Assembly (NCBI GenBank): GCA_023079485.1
Contig: CM041097.1
Span: 20,567,158-20,631,157, forward strand
Direction: 5' to 3'
Origin: Archilochus colubris
Taxonomy: Eukaryota; Chordata; Aves; Apodiformes; Trochilidae
DNA: 64,000 nucleotides
In this document: one piece after another, positions 35,750-48,934 of the stretch
How positions within the stretch are numbered: position 1 is the stretch's first letter
How the letters are laid out: every line of letters starts with the position of its first letter
Program-made: the position numbers and the translations under genes
The notes under the pieces: generated by a model
What the model was told of the DNA's origin: nothing
The model's database searches: none
The model's input: the letters and a program-made list of their open reading frames with translations, nothing else

Positions 35750-36310
35750 CCCCCGAGCCTCCCCATCCATCGTTCCTGCGGGCAGGCAGCTGGGCAGCCC
35801 ATGCGGCATCAGCAAGCCCGCCGTTGCCATGGCAACCCAGCAAGAACCTCTTCAGATTTCTCCAGCAAACAGTCCCAAAAATCTGAGCGTATAAGCGAGA
35901 AGTCCCTAAGCACGTCTAAATGAAGTAGCAGCCAAACGAGCTCCTCCTCTCTGCTCTGCCCTCCCGGGACACGCTGCCTCCCCGCAGCCTCCTCTTGGCT
36001 GCTGCTGCTTTCTAATCCCTGCCCCGGGTCTCTCTCTCCTCCTCCGATTCCCTGCGGGGCACGGGAAGGACGAGCTCTCCCCACGAACCTCCTCACCTCT
36101 TCCTCCAAGTTCCCTGCTGCTCCTTCCCCTTGGCCAGCCCGATAATTCCCTGCAGAGCCTCACTGTAGACATACAGAGTTTATCCCTGTATTATATCTAA
36201 AATTCATGGGCTTCCCTGAGGGCACCCACCCGGGAGACCTCTATCCAAATGCTGCTGCTGTGTGCAGAGCAAGTGACGCCCGTGTTTGGGAGGTAAACCC
36301 CCCGGCAGAC
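35750..36310. promoter_or_regulatory. CpG-dense island with RFX X-box, candidate promoter
   Basis: About twenty CpG dinucleotides fall within roughly 350 bases here, while the flanking kilobases have very few. The island contains the perfect palindrome GTTGCCATGGCAAC, a textbook RFX X-box, at 35823-35836. It also contains a GAAGAG|GTGAGG donor-like site on the minus strand near 36095-36105. A minus-strand open frame across 35809-36150 has a plausible-looking end but no homology I can name. No gene body could be attached on either side, so direction of transcription is unknown. It could also be a distal enhancer. Confidence 0.5.
35823..35836. promoter_or_regulatory. Palindromic RFX X-box
   Basis: GTTGCCATGGCAAC is a perfect 14-bp palindrome of two RFX half-sites with a 2-bp spacer (GTTGCC-AT-GGCAAC). 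RFX factors bind such sites in promoters of ciliary and neuronal genes. Its position inside a CpG island makes chance occurrence less likely. Confidence 0.7.
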
Positions 36311-39300
36311 ACAAAGAGCCAAGATCAGGCTCCATCTGCATCTCTTGGCCAAGTTAAATCCTGGAACACGCAGCACATGGCAAGTCCAGGGGTAATGAAA
36401 AGTTCCTCTTGCCTGCAGGACTGCTCAGAGGGAGAGGCACCTTGGGGGTTATTCACTGAGGAGATAGGGATTATTGGTTTTTCATTTTGTTAGGATTTCC
36501 AGTGTCAGAGCCCAGCCCCACCCCTGGGAAGCAAAGGTTCAGCCTCCTATGGGCTATGGGCTCAGCCTCCGCAGCATCCTCCCCTCCCTCTCTGCTCCAG
36601 AAATCTCACCCACCCAAAGGGCCCAGGGGGCTCCTGGGGCTCCAGTGCTGAGGTTCTGGGGAGTCCAAGCTTCTGGCATTCTCTGCAGCCCAGCACAGCC
36701 CTCCCACAGCAGGATTCTCCTGTGCAACACAGAGATCAGCTTGCTGGTGACAGTGGTTAAATGCAAGGGTCACCCTGGGTTCTCTGCATGGTTCTCAGCT
36801 CTGTCTGGCTCTTGGATCAAAGCATCCTCTACACAGAGGTGCTCTCTTGAGATTTATAGATATAAATATATATATAGCTACAAAATAGGGACAGAAAATG
36901 ACCACGAGGTGGAAAATTATTGCTGAGGATAAAAACTCAATGGGATCAGTTCAGTGTATACACAGCTGAGGACAGGAGGATTACATCTTATCGAGCTTAT
37001 TCCCACTGTATTCCCACAGAAAAGTCAGCTTTATCTTTTAATTGATCTGCAGTGCATTTACATACAAATCTAGAAATTTGTGTTTGGGAAATGAGGCACA
37101 GAGGGGATGCAGCAAGTTAGGGAAAGGGTCAGTCCTGGAGTAGTTTTAAAGTACACTTAAAGCAAAAAGAAAGGGCTGTGGCACCTACCCAATCCCCCTC
37201 TCCTCCTGCCTGCTCGTGGCTCTGCACTGGGCCATGCTGCCATTTATCCTCTAATTAATCAGTTTGGATTAATTTCTGTTATTGCTTTAACTACTGGGAG
37301 GAATCAAATGATTAGTTAAGAAATATTTAGCAGTGAAGGACACCCCAGCTTTGTGCTGCCTCCTCGGTGTGCCTGCCCCGGATGGATCACTGCTGAAATG
37401 AAATAAAATAAAGCAAAAAGGGGATATGAAGCAGCTGCTGAGGCTTATAAAGATATTTCACTGCAAGATACAATACACTTTTATGGCCCAAAGTACAATA
37501 AAATTATAATTCATTACTGGTTAGTTAAGTCTGGGGAGGACATAGAGGTAATTTAAAAATGGTAAAAGTTACACATCGAATGTAATTGGATTAGGGGAAG
37601 GCAGCTGAGATGAAACAAGCTCAGACTGATAGCAGCTCCATGATCAGAGCCAGCAGTGACAGCCCAGCCAAGGCTGCCCAAGAGCAGCTCCTGTCCCCTG
37701 CACAGCCCCTGTCCCAGCAGTGGGCGAGGGGAAGCCCAGGGCTGGGGGCTGCCAGGACACATCAGGGGCTATGGGGGCATTGGTGCCCTTTACACCCCTC
37801 ACAGGAGTGGGTTTGCCCAAGAAACACCTGAAAGTTAGGAAAACCTTGGGATTTGTCCCACCCCTTGTAGCTGGGATGGGAGCAGAGCATCCCTCCCTCT
37901 ATCCATCCCTCCCTGGGACACCATCCCTGTGCCTGTGCCCAGCCTGCAGCAACTCCAGCTGCAAGCCTGAAAAACGTATTTAGAGACAGGGAAGAGGGTG
38001 GGGGAGAGCTCTTTTCTTTTTATTTATTTTAGAGCTGCCTTTGAAGCAATCAAGCTGGGCTCTGTGCTCCCCAGGATCAGCCCTGACCCCAGCACTTGCC
38101 CCTTCAGGTGCTGGGAACCATCACAGGCTCCAGGGCTGAACCCTGCCCTGCAAAGCTTTTGGGGCCACTCTTTTATTTACCAGAGGTCATTTGTTTCATT
38201 ATTTTCATTTCAAGGGTGCTCACTGAACCGACACCCACGCAGGCTTGCACTGAGCACATTTAAATACTCATAATAACATTCAAATGCTTCAACCACTTTG
38301 CAGGAGCTTGGCTGAAAAGCAGGGGCTCTGGCTGCAACCCCTCAGGGTTTTGCCCAGTGCCAGTCCCTGTGTCCCCATGGCCAGTGTGGCATCCTGTGGG
38401 ACCAGCATCCTCCCTGCCCCTGTACTTATTGTCCATCACCTTGCATTTGATGGCAGGACAGAGCCATTTCACTGGCATCATTGCTGCTGGGTTTAGGGAG
38501 TTAAGGTGAGGGCAGGAGCCCTGCAGAGCCACCCTGCAAAGCCTCCCCGAGGGAGCTGAAGCTGCTCAGCACCTCAGCAAGGGCTTGGATAGCATCCTCT
38601 GCACAGTTACACCCTGGTGTAACTCCCTGTGCACAGGGCCAGCAATGGATTACTCCAGATTTATATTGTTGTAATGTTATTAAAGAGAATTACATGGGAT
38701 AAAAGTTGAGTCAACCAACAATACATCTGGGCTGCCTCTTCTCTTCCCCATACATCTCCCAGGTGTGTCCCAGACCTGTTCCTGTGTTTATTCCCTGTCC
38801 TTGTTTCACAGTACCCTGTTTGCTGTACTGGGGGAAGGAGACAGTTTCAGTAAAAAACAGGGAGAAAAAATAAAATTCATTCCTGGAGTAAAGAGACCTG
38901 CTAAGAAAACAATCACCTGTTATCAAGCCAGATAGAATTTCATGGAAAAAAAATATATTTGGGGTGTTTTTGGGAAATCTGACTCACTCTCAAACACACT
39001 TCTCTCCTTGCAAATCACTGCCAAAATAGCTGTAAGACTATTGTTATGGCAATCTGCTCCAGCCAGACTGCTCTTCAGCTTTCTCCCTTCTTGAGCAGTC
39101 CCTGGGAGGCTCAGCCCTCAGGGGTGAGGAGGAGGAGGAGGGGAGGGAGGCTGCTGGCTCCTCCAGGAGCCCTGGGAAGAAGGCTCCTGTCAGGTGACAG
39201 GGTGGCAATGCAAAACACAAGGGGAACAAACCAAAAAAGAAAAGAAAAAGAAGAACGCAGCTTGGAGTCCTGGTAAGAAGAGAAACTGTTTATGTGGAAT

Positions 39301-40234
39301 TGCTCTTTCCTAAAAGCCCAGGAGTGGGTGTACCCAGGGGTTACTAAAGCTGCTCAGATAAAGAGCAGGAGGCACCCACCTCTCCTGCCCCCCTCACCCC
39401 CAGCCCAGCTGTCCCCCAGGCCAGGACAAGCCAGCAGACCAGTTCCTTCACATGGATTTGCCACCAGCAGTGATGATGTTCCACCAGCCACCCAAAGCAC
39501 CAGTCCTTCCCATCTGGGCTGCAGACAGCTCAGCCTGTTAACCCCCAACAAAGAGTGGTCCACCAAAGCTCTCCAGGGACAAATCATCTGATTGCCCAAT
39601 TCCCCTGCTTGGTGGCCACTTGTGCAACACGAGCTGCAGACCCTGACCCTGTGAGTGCTGTCTGAGCACTGACCTGAAGCTGGGGAGCACACAACCTCCA
39701 GCAGACACAGAAACCCACCCTGAGCAGTACAAACCTGGGGAAAACCAGAGGTTTCATTCTCAGCAAGGTCCTTCCCTGAGCAGGATCCAGGTTGTGGTCA
39801 GCAGGCACCCTGCACAGCACTGGGAACAGCAGCTTGTAGCAGGCAGCAAGAGGGGCTCCTGAGGACAGAATTCATTGACAGCTATTAAACCAAAACTGGG
39901 TAAAAGATCTCCAAAGCACCACAGTAACTTCACATTGCAGAGGAATCAAACTGCTTTGTGCTTCATGTGTTACAAAACAAAGCAGAGGTGGCATCTTGTG
40001 TCCCCCTTTCCTACCTCTGCCAAGTGTGAAGTGTAAGAGGAGGAGGAGGATGCTGCGGGTCCTGCTCCAGGGGCTCCCTGCACCCCGGGCTGAGCCAGGG
40101 GGACAGAAAAGGCTTTGGCCACCACTTTGTGTCTGTGCAGACCCCAGGAGCTCGGGGTGTCCCAGGGGTGAACTCCTGATGTGACCACTGCAGCCTCCCA
40201 GCTCTGCATTTCAGCATCACAGACCTGCTGCCAG

Positions 40235-40261
40235 CAGACAGACAGACAGACAGACAGACAG
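40235..40261. repeat. (AGAC)n microsatellite
   Basis: About six and a half copies of AGAC form a simple tetranucleotide run. It creates the CLSVCLSV pattern in minus-strand translations. Confidence 0.9.
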
Positions 40262-41374
40262 GAGACCCCCCCTCCAGTCCCAGCCCTCCCAGAGGAGCTG
40301 TGCTGAGCCCCCAGAAGCTGTGCCTGCCCCATCCCTGGCTGTGTTCCAGGTTGGAGCCCCCTGGGCTGGTGAGAGGTGTCCCTGGATGAGTTTTAAGCAG
40401 CCTGGGATCCCACGAGGTGGTTCTGAAGCTGCCACCCCCCTGCAGCCCCCAGCCCTGTGTCCCAGGGGTGTCTGGAGCAGGGGACACGGTGGTGCCTCTG
40501 GGCAGAGCCCCCAGAACCTCCCTGTGCCAGCACCCAGCAGCACCAGTGATGGAAACCTGCTTACTGGTTGCAGGACTCACAAACCTGCACTCACTGCTGC
40601 TCCTGCCCAGAGGGGGAGAGGGAAGGAGAGGGAAGAGGGAAGGGCTGGGAGCAGTGACACAGGAGCAGCTGCTCAGCCACACGGGTTTGGGATATTTACT
40701 GTGCCTGTGCTGCTCCCACTCCTGGTGTTCTCCTGCCTCTTGCTTTGCTTTGCCAGGCTCCTTAGGAGGGTACAAATAATCCTGTCACATCTTCCTGCTC
40801 TGCTCCATTTACTATTTTTACCCTGAGTGTTTCTTGTATAAATGAGGGAGGAAAAAAGAAAAAAAAGTTTATTTAGCTACAGCTTTGTAGGAGAAAGGGA
40901 AGGCAGGAGCCTGTGGTGCAGGGCAGTCAATTCTCTTTCTCCATCTTGCTTCCACCTGCCCAGAAGCCAGGCAGTAAAGGCAGCACCACAGCCCAGTGCA
41001 GGCACTTCCCTCCCTGCTCAGCCTCTGCAAATACCTGAACACTTCAGGAAGGCAGAGACTGCACCCACTTTGCTGGGTACAACCATGGGAAGTTAAGAAG
41101 TGCCTTGAAATTCTATCCTGATAAGAGTTTTAACCACCTGAGTGTGTTCTGTACTGAAAGAGCAGGGTTTAGTATTCAGCAGGAGCACGAGTATTTAAAA
41201 TGTGCTCTGAAAGTCAAAGTCTTTTTTTAATATATTGATTTGAAGTTCAAGCCCTATTTGAGTGATACATTAAACATTTTCTTAACAGAGATAAAGGTAA
41301 ACTTCTGATCTCTCAAGCCAAGCTGAGCAATTGAACAAGCCAGGGTCATTCCCAGCTGCAGCTGTCCCAGGGCA

Positions 41375-41606
41375 GGGAGCAGGGAGAAGGGAGAAGGGAG
41401 AAGGGAGAAGGGAGAAGGGAGAAGGGAGAAGGGAGAAGGGAGAAGGGAGCAAGAAGGGAGCAAGAAGGGAGCAAGAAGGGAGAAAGAAGGGAGAAGGGAG
41501 AAGGGAGAAGGGAGAAGGGAGAAGGGAGAAGGGAGAAGGGAGAAGGGAGAAGGGAGAAGGGAGAAGGGAGAAGGGAGAAGGGAGAAGGGAGAAGGGAGAA
41601 GGGAGC
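41375..41606. repeat. (GGGAGAA)n heptamer array with 11-bp variant
   Basis: About 230 bases of purine-rich tandem repeat. Around nine GGGAGAA heptamers are followed by three copies of an 11-bp variant (GGGAGCAAGAA), one GGGAGAAAGAA, and then about seventeen more heptamers. A repeat with two unit types in blocks like this suggests stepwise expansion from an internal variant. Confidence 0.95.
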
Positions 41607-44600
41607 AGCAGCCCTGGTTCTGCTCAGGCTGGGGATGGCCCAGTCAGTACCAGCCCAGTCAGTACCAGCCCAGCAGGACCACAGCCAGGGAAGGGGCATG
41701 GGCAGCAGCCCTGGGTGCCAGGCTCCTCTGAGGAGCCCCATCCCTGGCTTCAGACATGAGGAAGGAGCAATGGACAGGGACATTAATTACAGATGGAACT
41801 GGGAAACTTTCACTGAAGTTCTACATCATCCCAGCCCCTTGGCCTGAGAGGAAAGAAAAAAAAATAGCAAACTTTATGTGGGTGTTTGTTAACTGCTCAC
41901 ACAGGGCCAGCAGAGAGATGGCCCCTGCACCCCAGAGACCCCCTGCACCCCCAGCTGAGTGCTGAGGAGCAGAGGGGGGAGGAAGGGGCTCTGACCCCCC
42001 AGTGCTCCATGGCACTGCAGCTCTCCAGCCCATCCAGCAGCCTCCTCCAGCTGGAAACTCCTCCAAATTCTGAGGCACCACCAGAAGAAGGGTAGAGTTC
42101 AAGATTAAATCTATTAAAACAGATTTCTTGCCACCAGTGCTCTGATTTTAAAGGGCACAGCTGAGGAGTACAGATTACCTTCAACTCAGATTTTTCCACA
42201 GGAATTTTTTTTGGGGTTTTTTTTGGAAGAAGAACTGAGCAAACAGGGAATTATTTTCCAGCCCATCTGGTGGCCTTACCTCTGGAGATAAATAAGAGCA
42301 GATCCAAACATCTGTAGTTATAAAGGTCTGACTCCTCCCCAGGCTCTGCTCAGGACAGAGCAGTGGAACCAATGACTCCACTGATTTGCCTGAATAATCA
42401 GCCCTATTTTTAATGGCTGATTTTCCTAACACATCCCTGCAGCTGACTGCTGGCACCAGCCACAAACTCTGCCCATTCCCTGACTGGGCCAGCACCAGGG
42501 TGAGCCCAGGGATGTGTGGGGAGGGGGGGATATGCCCAGGGGTGCCAGGGCAGTGACCTCAACTCTTTTACCTCTTCAAGGGACAAAGAAGAACACCTGA
42601 ACACCTCCAGAATTCTGGTGATCAGCTTCCCAGTGAACTCACCCAACAGCCTGGGGGGAGTGCAGGAGGGAGGCAGAGCCCAGGGGCAGAGGGGCCATGG
42701 GACAGGAGCTTGTGTTCTGCTCCCCTCTCAAACCCTCCTGTCCCCCCCTCCAGCCTGCTCAGCACTGTGCAGAAACAGGGGGTAATGCACAGGACTCCAG
42801 GCACTCTGCCTCTCATCTCTCTTGGCACCTTAATAACAGGAGATGAGTGATGCTCAGCCCCACCTGGTGACTGCCAGCACAGTTCTGTCCTCACAGCAGC
42901 ACTGAGCATTATTTAACAGCAGCCTCGGGGCTGGGATTGCTGCTCCCGGGGCAGAGCATGGCCCCTCCTGAGCCCCACACCAGCACCTGGGGGTGGGCAA
43001 AGCCATGCACTGAGCCCCCTGCCCACCCAGAGGGGATGGACCCCCTGCAGGGGGCTGGGAGGGACACTCAGCCTTGTCACCACGCAGGTGACACTGCCCT
43101 TGGCAGCCAGACACAGCTTGTCCCTTCTGGGCCACACAGACCCTACACAAAACCATCAGAGATCCCAGTTCAGTGAAGTGGGAGCAGGGATCCAACCCAC
43201 TCTCTTTGAACCTTCCAGTCTTTACCCAGGGCTGGGGGCAGTGCAGGTCCCTGGGGAGCTGGGCAGTGGAGACCTGGAATGCCCAGGGGCAGCTCCAAAG
43301 AGCTGGGAGCCTCCTCCCTGGCAGCTATGGATGCTCCTCAGGGCCTGTTGGTGTTCCAGCTCCAGCTGCCCCTTCCCAGCCTCACACAGAAGCTGTCTCT
43401 GAGTTATACCCCCTGCCCCCATCCTGCCAGGCAGCTGAGCCCCTCAGCCCAGGCACAAAGCCCCCGATGGCAGTGTGACCCCTGGGGACAGGGGCTGGGG
43501 ACAGGGGGGCTTCTGCCACATTTCTGCCCAGCAAAACGAAGGATGGAGCAAACACAGAGGATGCTCTGCCTGTCCCCAGCCCTCTGACTGTCCTGCCTGC
43601 TGCCCAAAGCCCCAGGATGGGCACACACCACCCTGGTAAAGCTTTCCAGCCAGATTCCCAGGGCTGCCTCAGTTCCACTTTATCCAGAGCCACAGATAAA
43701 ATGCAAAGCCAGACCCTCTGTAGCTTTCTGACTTTGTGGCTGGTCAGGAGGAGCTGTGTCCATGGCCAGGGCAGGGCTGCTGCCTCCTCCCCCCCTCCCC
43801 AGCCCAGCCCTGAGCCCTCCTGTGCCTCTGGGGCAGCCTGAGAGCCTTCTCCTCCCTCCTCTCCAAGTCCTATCAGGTGCCATCCTGCTCTGCCTCTGAC
43901 CCCCCCTTTGCTGTCTCTGCACAAATCTTAACACCTCAGTAAGACTTCTAAAAGTCTCTCCCTTCAGCATTGATTGATCTTCTCTCCCTGCCATTTTTCT
44001 GCTCATTTCCAGGTAGATGTGGATCAGGCAGGCAGCCTTCCCCTGGCACAGAGCCTCCCCAAACCTCTCCCATTAACTGATTAGCATCAGCACAAGGTGC
44101 TTATTTCCAGCAGCAGCAGCAGCCTGTGCTTGCATTTCTCTTTAGCAAACACCCAGGGATAGAAAATGAGGACGAAAAATACTAGAGGTTTTTTTTTCCT
44201 CTGCAGCTGCCCCAAAAGCTCCCTTTCTCCCTCCTCCCAGCAGCAGCAGCAGCAGCTCAGGTCAGCCCTGGCTTTGTGTACCTGGTCATTCATCCTCAAG
44301 CAAAGCCCAGACAGGACATGGAGCAAAGCACTGGCTTTGGAGAGGCTTTTGATACTCCCTCCTGGCTCTCTGCCCAGCAAATGCCACCCCAGGAGCACAC
44401 CAGGGCACACACCCTGCACACAGCTGGGACACTGCCTGCAAAACACCCGAGCAAGAGCTGCTGCCCAGCAAGGCACGTCCTGAAGGCTCTGACTGCAATC
44501 AGAGCTTCAGTTCTGCAGCCAGGGGGGTTCTGCAGCCATTTCAGGGCCACTGCTTTCACTGCAGAAGTGAGATCAGTTCTTCTGCAGTCTGAGGAGCAAC

Positions 44601-46261
44601 AGGAGTTTTGTTTCTAAGTGTAAATACGATTTCCTTGATTGCAGGTGGCATCAGAGTCTATCCCAAGGTTCCTGGGAGCCTCAGTGACAAATTGCTGTCA
44701 TGCTGTCATGCCCTGGCACCTGCACAGCTCCATCCCCCTGCCTGCTGAAACAGCCCTGCTGCAGCTGCAGCAACACACTTCAGATGGACCTCCAGAACAG
44801 AGGGTCTAATCCTTATCCCCACTGGAATTAAAGGCTGGAAAACACTTTAAAAGTGACCCTCAGTCCCCTGGGGTTCCTGCAGTTCAGTTTTGGTCACCAC
44901 TACAACTGCAGTATTTAAACAGTATTTAAAATGCACCACTCTGGATTTATCCCATATAATCCTCAGCCTCGGGCTCAATCTGCAGAAAGATTGGGTTGGG
45001 TTTTTGGCAGAGGAGCAGTAGGAGAGCAGAGGAGAACAAGGAACCCCCTCAATGCACCCCAACAATATAAAAGTGGTTAGGATGGGAAAACCACCACAGG
45101 AATGGTGGAGCTGGGACTGGGGCAGTTGGCACTCGGGTCAGACAGAGCACTTCCTCAGCTGCTGCCCCATTTCAAACCTGCAATGTGTTTCCTCTCTGAT
45201 CTCAGCTGAGGTTCTGCCATTCTTGCACAGACAGCACAACAAAAGTTCTTGCTTTGGGCCCATGAGAAGGAAACTGTCACTGGGTCACCCATCCCTCTGG
45301 ATGGGCAGGAACAGCAGCAGCACCCTCAGCCCAACCCAGACACATCTGACACCAGCACTCAGGGTCTGCAAGAACCTCCCAGCCCTCTCCCTTTGCATAG
45401 CCCTTCCCTGGCTGAACATCCCAGGGATGTCCAGGTGGAGCTGCAGGTCCTGATGCTCCTGCTCGAGCAGCAGAGCTGTGTTCCTGCTCCTCCACATCCA
45501 TCCCTGCTGAGGGCCTGGGGAGCAGCACCCAGCACAGCCCCAGCTGGCAGCCTCCTCTCTGCCCCTGCAGCCTCCCCACAGCTGCCTCAGCAGCTCAGGA
45601 TTTCCATCTGCTGGAAAGCTCCAGAGGAAAGGGGAGCCAGCAGTCAGGATTCTTCATTTAAAGGAAGAAAAGAAAATGCAAAATGCCCACCTGTGAGTGG
45701 GGAGGTTGGGGTTTCAAAATCCTCCCTCCCCAAACAGCCACGAATCTTAAAATGTAATAAATATTAAGTGTACCATAAAAATACATTCCTCATCCTATTT
45801 GCTGCTTAACTGCTGCTCTTTCTCTGCCTGCATAAAGACAGGCCTGAGGCCCTTTTTTATTAATATCCATGAGCATAATTTAATAGCTGATCCCATCCTG
45901 GAGATGCACAGCTGGTATTTAATGCTGTTATTTGGAAGTGGCCTGGAAGAAATGTAATGGAAGTCTTGGTTGCTCAGGCTGCTGCGAAGGCCCTGATCAA
46001 TACCACATCAGTTACCTATTGCAACGTGTTAGAGAAGTCATTTTTTGTGAGCTTGGTACTTCTGTGCAGCAGCAAAGCAGGACCCAAAACAAATTACCTT
46101 CCTCTGGATTTAATTAATGCAAAGCCTTTTAGCCCACTCTGTACCAGAGACCAACATAGAAACATATTTGTGTATACACACGTTATACATCAACAGTATC
46201 TCCAGATTCCTTGCTGCAGCAGGAAGCCCCTGACCTGGGGGACACTTGGGCTGAGCCACCT

Positions 46262-46515
46262 GACCTGGCCCTTCCCATCCCACCCCTTCCCATCCCATCC
46301 CATTCCATTCCCCCCCTTCCCATCCCATTCCTTCCCATTCACCCCCTTCCCTTCCCATCCCATCCCATTCCATTCCCCCCCTTCCCTTCCCATCCCATCT
46401 CATCCCATCCCATCCCTTCCCATTCATTCCATCCCATTCCCCCCCTTCCCATCCCCCCCTTCCCATCCCATTCTTCCCCTTCCCTTCCCCTCCCATCTCA
46501 TCCCACCCCATCCCC
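46262..46515. repeat. Pyrimidine-rich pentamer repeat (CCCAT/TTCCC)
   Basis: About 250 bases are made of imperfect pentamers such as CCCAT, CCATT and CCCTT, nearly free of G on the + strand. It yields Pro/Ser/His-rich frames on the + strand and Gly/Met/Trp-rich frames on the minus strand, none of them genes. Confidence 0.9.
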
Positions 46516-48749
46516 TCCCCTCCTGGGGGCAGGCTCAGGAGCAGGGGTGACACCACCTCCCCAGGACCCACCTCCCCCTGCCCTGCCAAGCTGCTGTGGG
46601 CAGAGGTCCCTGCAGAGAGGCAGTGCAGAAGATGTCTTTATCAACTTTAGCACCAAAATAAACCTTGAAGGAGAACAAAGATCAGGAGGACAGCCCTGCA
46701 GCCACCAGCAGCTGCCAGGGAGTTTTAGAGACCATGGGAGGTTACAGCCTGGTGCTGCAGAGGATAAAAGTGAGAGAGGCTTCACAGACATCCCCTTTGG
46801 CTCCCTGTCTGCTGCATCTGGAGGAGAGAGAACTCTGAGCTCTGCTCTTTCCCCACTCTGAGCTCTGCTCTTGCCCCAGACTCCTGACTGATGAAATGAA
46901 CCCAGGGCCCCAGCTGCCAGAGCACATCATGGGGACCTTACACCTGAGGACTCATTTTCTCCACGTACCTGGTTATTTTTCCTCTAGGCTCTTGAATCAA
47001 AAATAAAGGTGAGGGGAAACACCCACCCAAAGCTCCAAACTGAGGGGGTTTTGTGTGTGTTCCCAGTGCTGTCAGAACTCCCCAGCCCCCATGGATGATC
47101 AGCTGCCCCAGCCCCTGGCCTTGGCTCCACATCCCCAGTGCTGACCAGAGAAGGGGAATGCTGAGCTGTGCAGCCCGTGGTGTCCCCAGGGATTTCCTGT
47201 GCTCTGGGATCCTGGAAAAAACCATTTGGCCAATGGATGCCAGGCTGCAGGATGGGCAGCACCAACATCCACCCTGGGTTTGCTCTGCCCCTTCCCCCCA
47301 CTGCCCCAGGCTCCATTCCTCACCTCCCAGAGGTTCCTATTCCCCCCATCCCAGCAGCACAGGAGAGCCCAGGATGAGGCAGGGCAGAGCCAAGAGTGCC
47401 AGCAGGACACAGCCATGGCACAAGCAACCCTGCTCCTGCCTAATCAGCACTCATTAGCTGATTAACTCCCAGTGTTTCAGTTGTGCAGGAGCTGTGGATG
47501 CTCTGCCAGCAGCCAGCTTCCTCTCAGGGATGCCGTGGCCATCTGAACAGAACTTAATGAAGCAGCAAAGCAATAGGAAGGGGGGGTTGTCACATAAATG
47601 CTTTGGGTTTAGTTATAACACCTCATCAATACCTCCCAGCATCACAGTGTCTCGGGAAGCAGCTCCTCCTTGTTCTGTGCAGTGTGTCTGGGACACTGAG
47701 TGCCAGCAGTGTGACAGGGCACTGAGCTGTGCTGAGGGGGGCACCAAGCCCCAGGAGGAGGCAGCCCGGGAAGGAGAAGCTGCCCCAGCCCCAGGGGAAC
47801 TCTGGCAGCACCTCATTTCACGGGCAGGGAGCAGCAAGAGGCAGGAGCTTTGGTCCTTTTCAGGGCATGTGGTGTTTGTTGCTCACTGAACTCCCAGGTA
47901 GCTGCAGACCATGCAGAGCAGGGACTGCACAGCCACCATCCCCAGGGGCAGCACCCACCTCACCAACCCCCACTGGAGCTTCCTTACCAGCAGCAGCCAG
48001 CAGGGCTGCAGGCAGCAGGAGGGCTCAGAACACAGCAGGTACAGCAGGCTTGGGAGAAAACAGCAGTGCTGATGAGAAAATAATAATAATAAAAAAGCCC
48101 CATCTTCCACCCGGGGCAGAGCCCCAGGGCACAGCCCCCCTCCCAGCAGAAACCAGCCCAGTAGCAGGGGTTGGTACTGGTCCCAGAGCAGAAACAGGGG
48201 GAGGTACCAGTGGCACCCAGTCAGCTACTGGTGAGGGTCAGGCAGGGTCCAGAGGAGCAGCAGCTGAGGTCAGTTCCAGGGTGTCCTCTGCTCCTCAGCA
48301 GGCTCAGTGCCATCCCTGCTGAGCTGGGTTTAATTGGTCTCATTTGCTGAAGTCAATCAGGTGCAGTCCTGGCCTCAGCCTGAGCCACTCAGCTGTGCAA
48401 ACCAGAGAGGAAACGTGAATAAAACCCAGCGCCCTGCCAGAGACAGGCAGGGTCAGATAGATGCAATGAATCCCAAGGCCTCCAAGCTGCTGCTCTCAGC
48501 CCGAGTGGCACTGCTGGTTCCCAGCCCTGCTCAGTGTCTGCCAGCAGCACAAGAGTCCCCAGAGCTCAGGGTCTGTGGAGGAGGGGAAAGGTTTCTGTTC
48601 CCTCTCCCCTCGGCTGTCCCCAGCTGCTGCTTTCTGTCCCTCCCGGCATCCGGGGGGCTCTGGGCTTCTTGGTGGGTGTCTCAGGGGGGAATCCCCATTG
48701 CTGGCCAGGCTGCAGCAGAGGGAGCCCCGCAGGCAGGGCAGTGCGGGGC

Positions 48750-48871
48750 AGAGCCCCAGGCACACAGCTGCACTGCGTTCACCAGAGCCCCAGGCACACA
48801 GCTGCACTGCGTTCAGCAGAGCCCCAGGCACACAGCTGCACCGCGTTCACCAGAGCCCCGGGCAAGGAGCT
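48750..48871. repeat. 34-bp tandem repeat, about 3.5 copies
   Basis: Units start at 48750, 48784, 48818 and 48852, each beginning AGAGCCCC(A/G)GGCA and containing CAGCTGCA(C/C)(T/C)GCGTTCA. The last copy is partial and degenerate. It lies directly beside the CpG island at 48935. Confidence 0.9.
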
Positions 48872-48934
48872 GCGGGCAGTGCCCTGCTGAGGCTGGCTGA
48901 GAGCAGGGGGGAAACGGCACTGCTGCCCGGGGAG

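Larger units (their letters stand above)
36311..48749. other. Intergenic DNA (third part)
   Basis: I see no supported exon. AT-rich, homeobox-site-rich sequence lies at 37230-37580 and 45740-46120. Repeats are the AGAC run (40235-40261), the GGGAGAA array (41375-41606) and the CCATC/TTCCC pentamers (46262-46515). The long open frame of 254 codons on the minus strand at 40011-40775 runs through GC-rich and AGAC-repeat DNA and has no recognisable domain. LIM-domain exons of LMCD1, the next gene after GRM7 in mammals, were looked for by eye and not found. Confidence 0.65.

Noticed and set aside
35809..36172. Minus-strand frame ending LLLHLDVLRDF...LPWQRRAC as a coding exon
   Set aside because: It looks protein-like, but it begins after a stop, has no clear acceptor in that frame and matches no family I know. 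It overlaps a promoter-like island.
40011..40775. 254-codon minus-strand open frame
   Set aside because: GC-rich DNA with few stops, part of it encoded by the AGAC repeat (CLSVCLSV). No recognisable family.
46211..46861. Pro/Ser/His-rich open frame
   Set aside because: Product of the CCCAT/TTCCC pentamer repeat.
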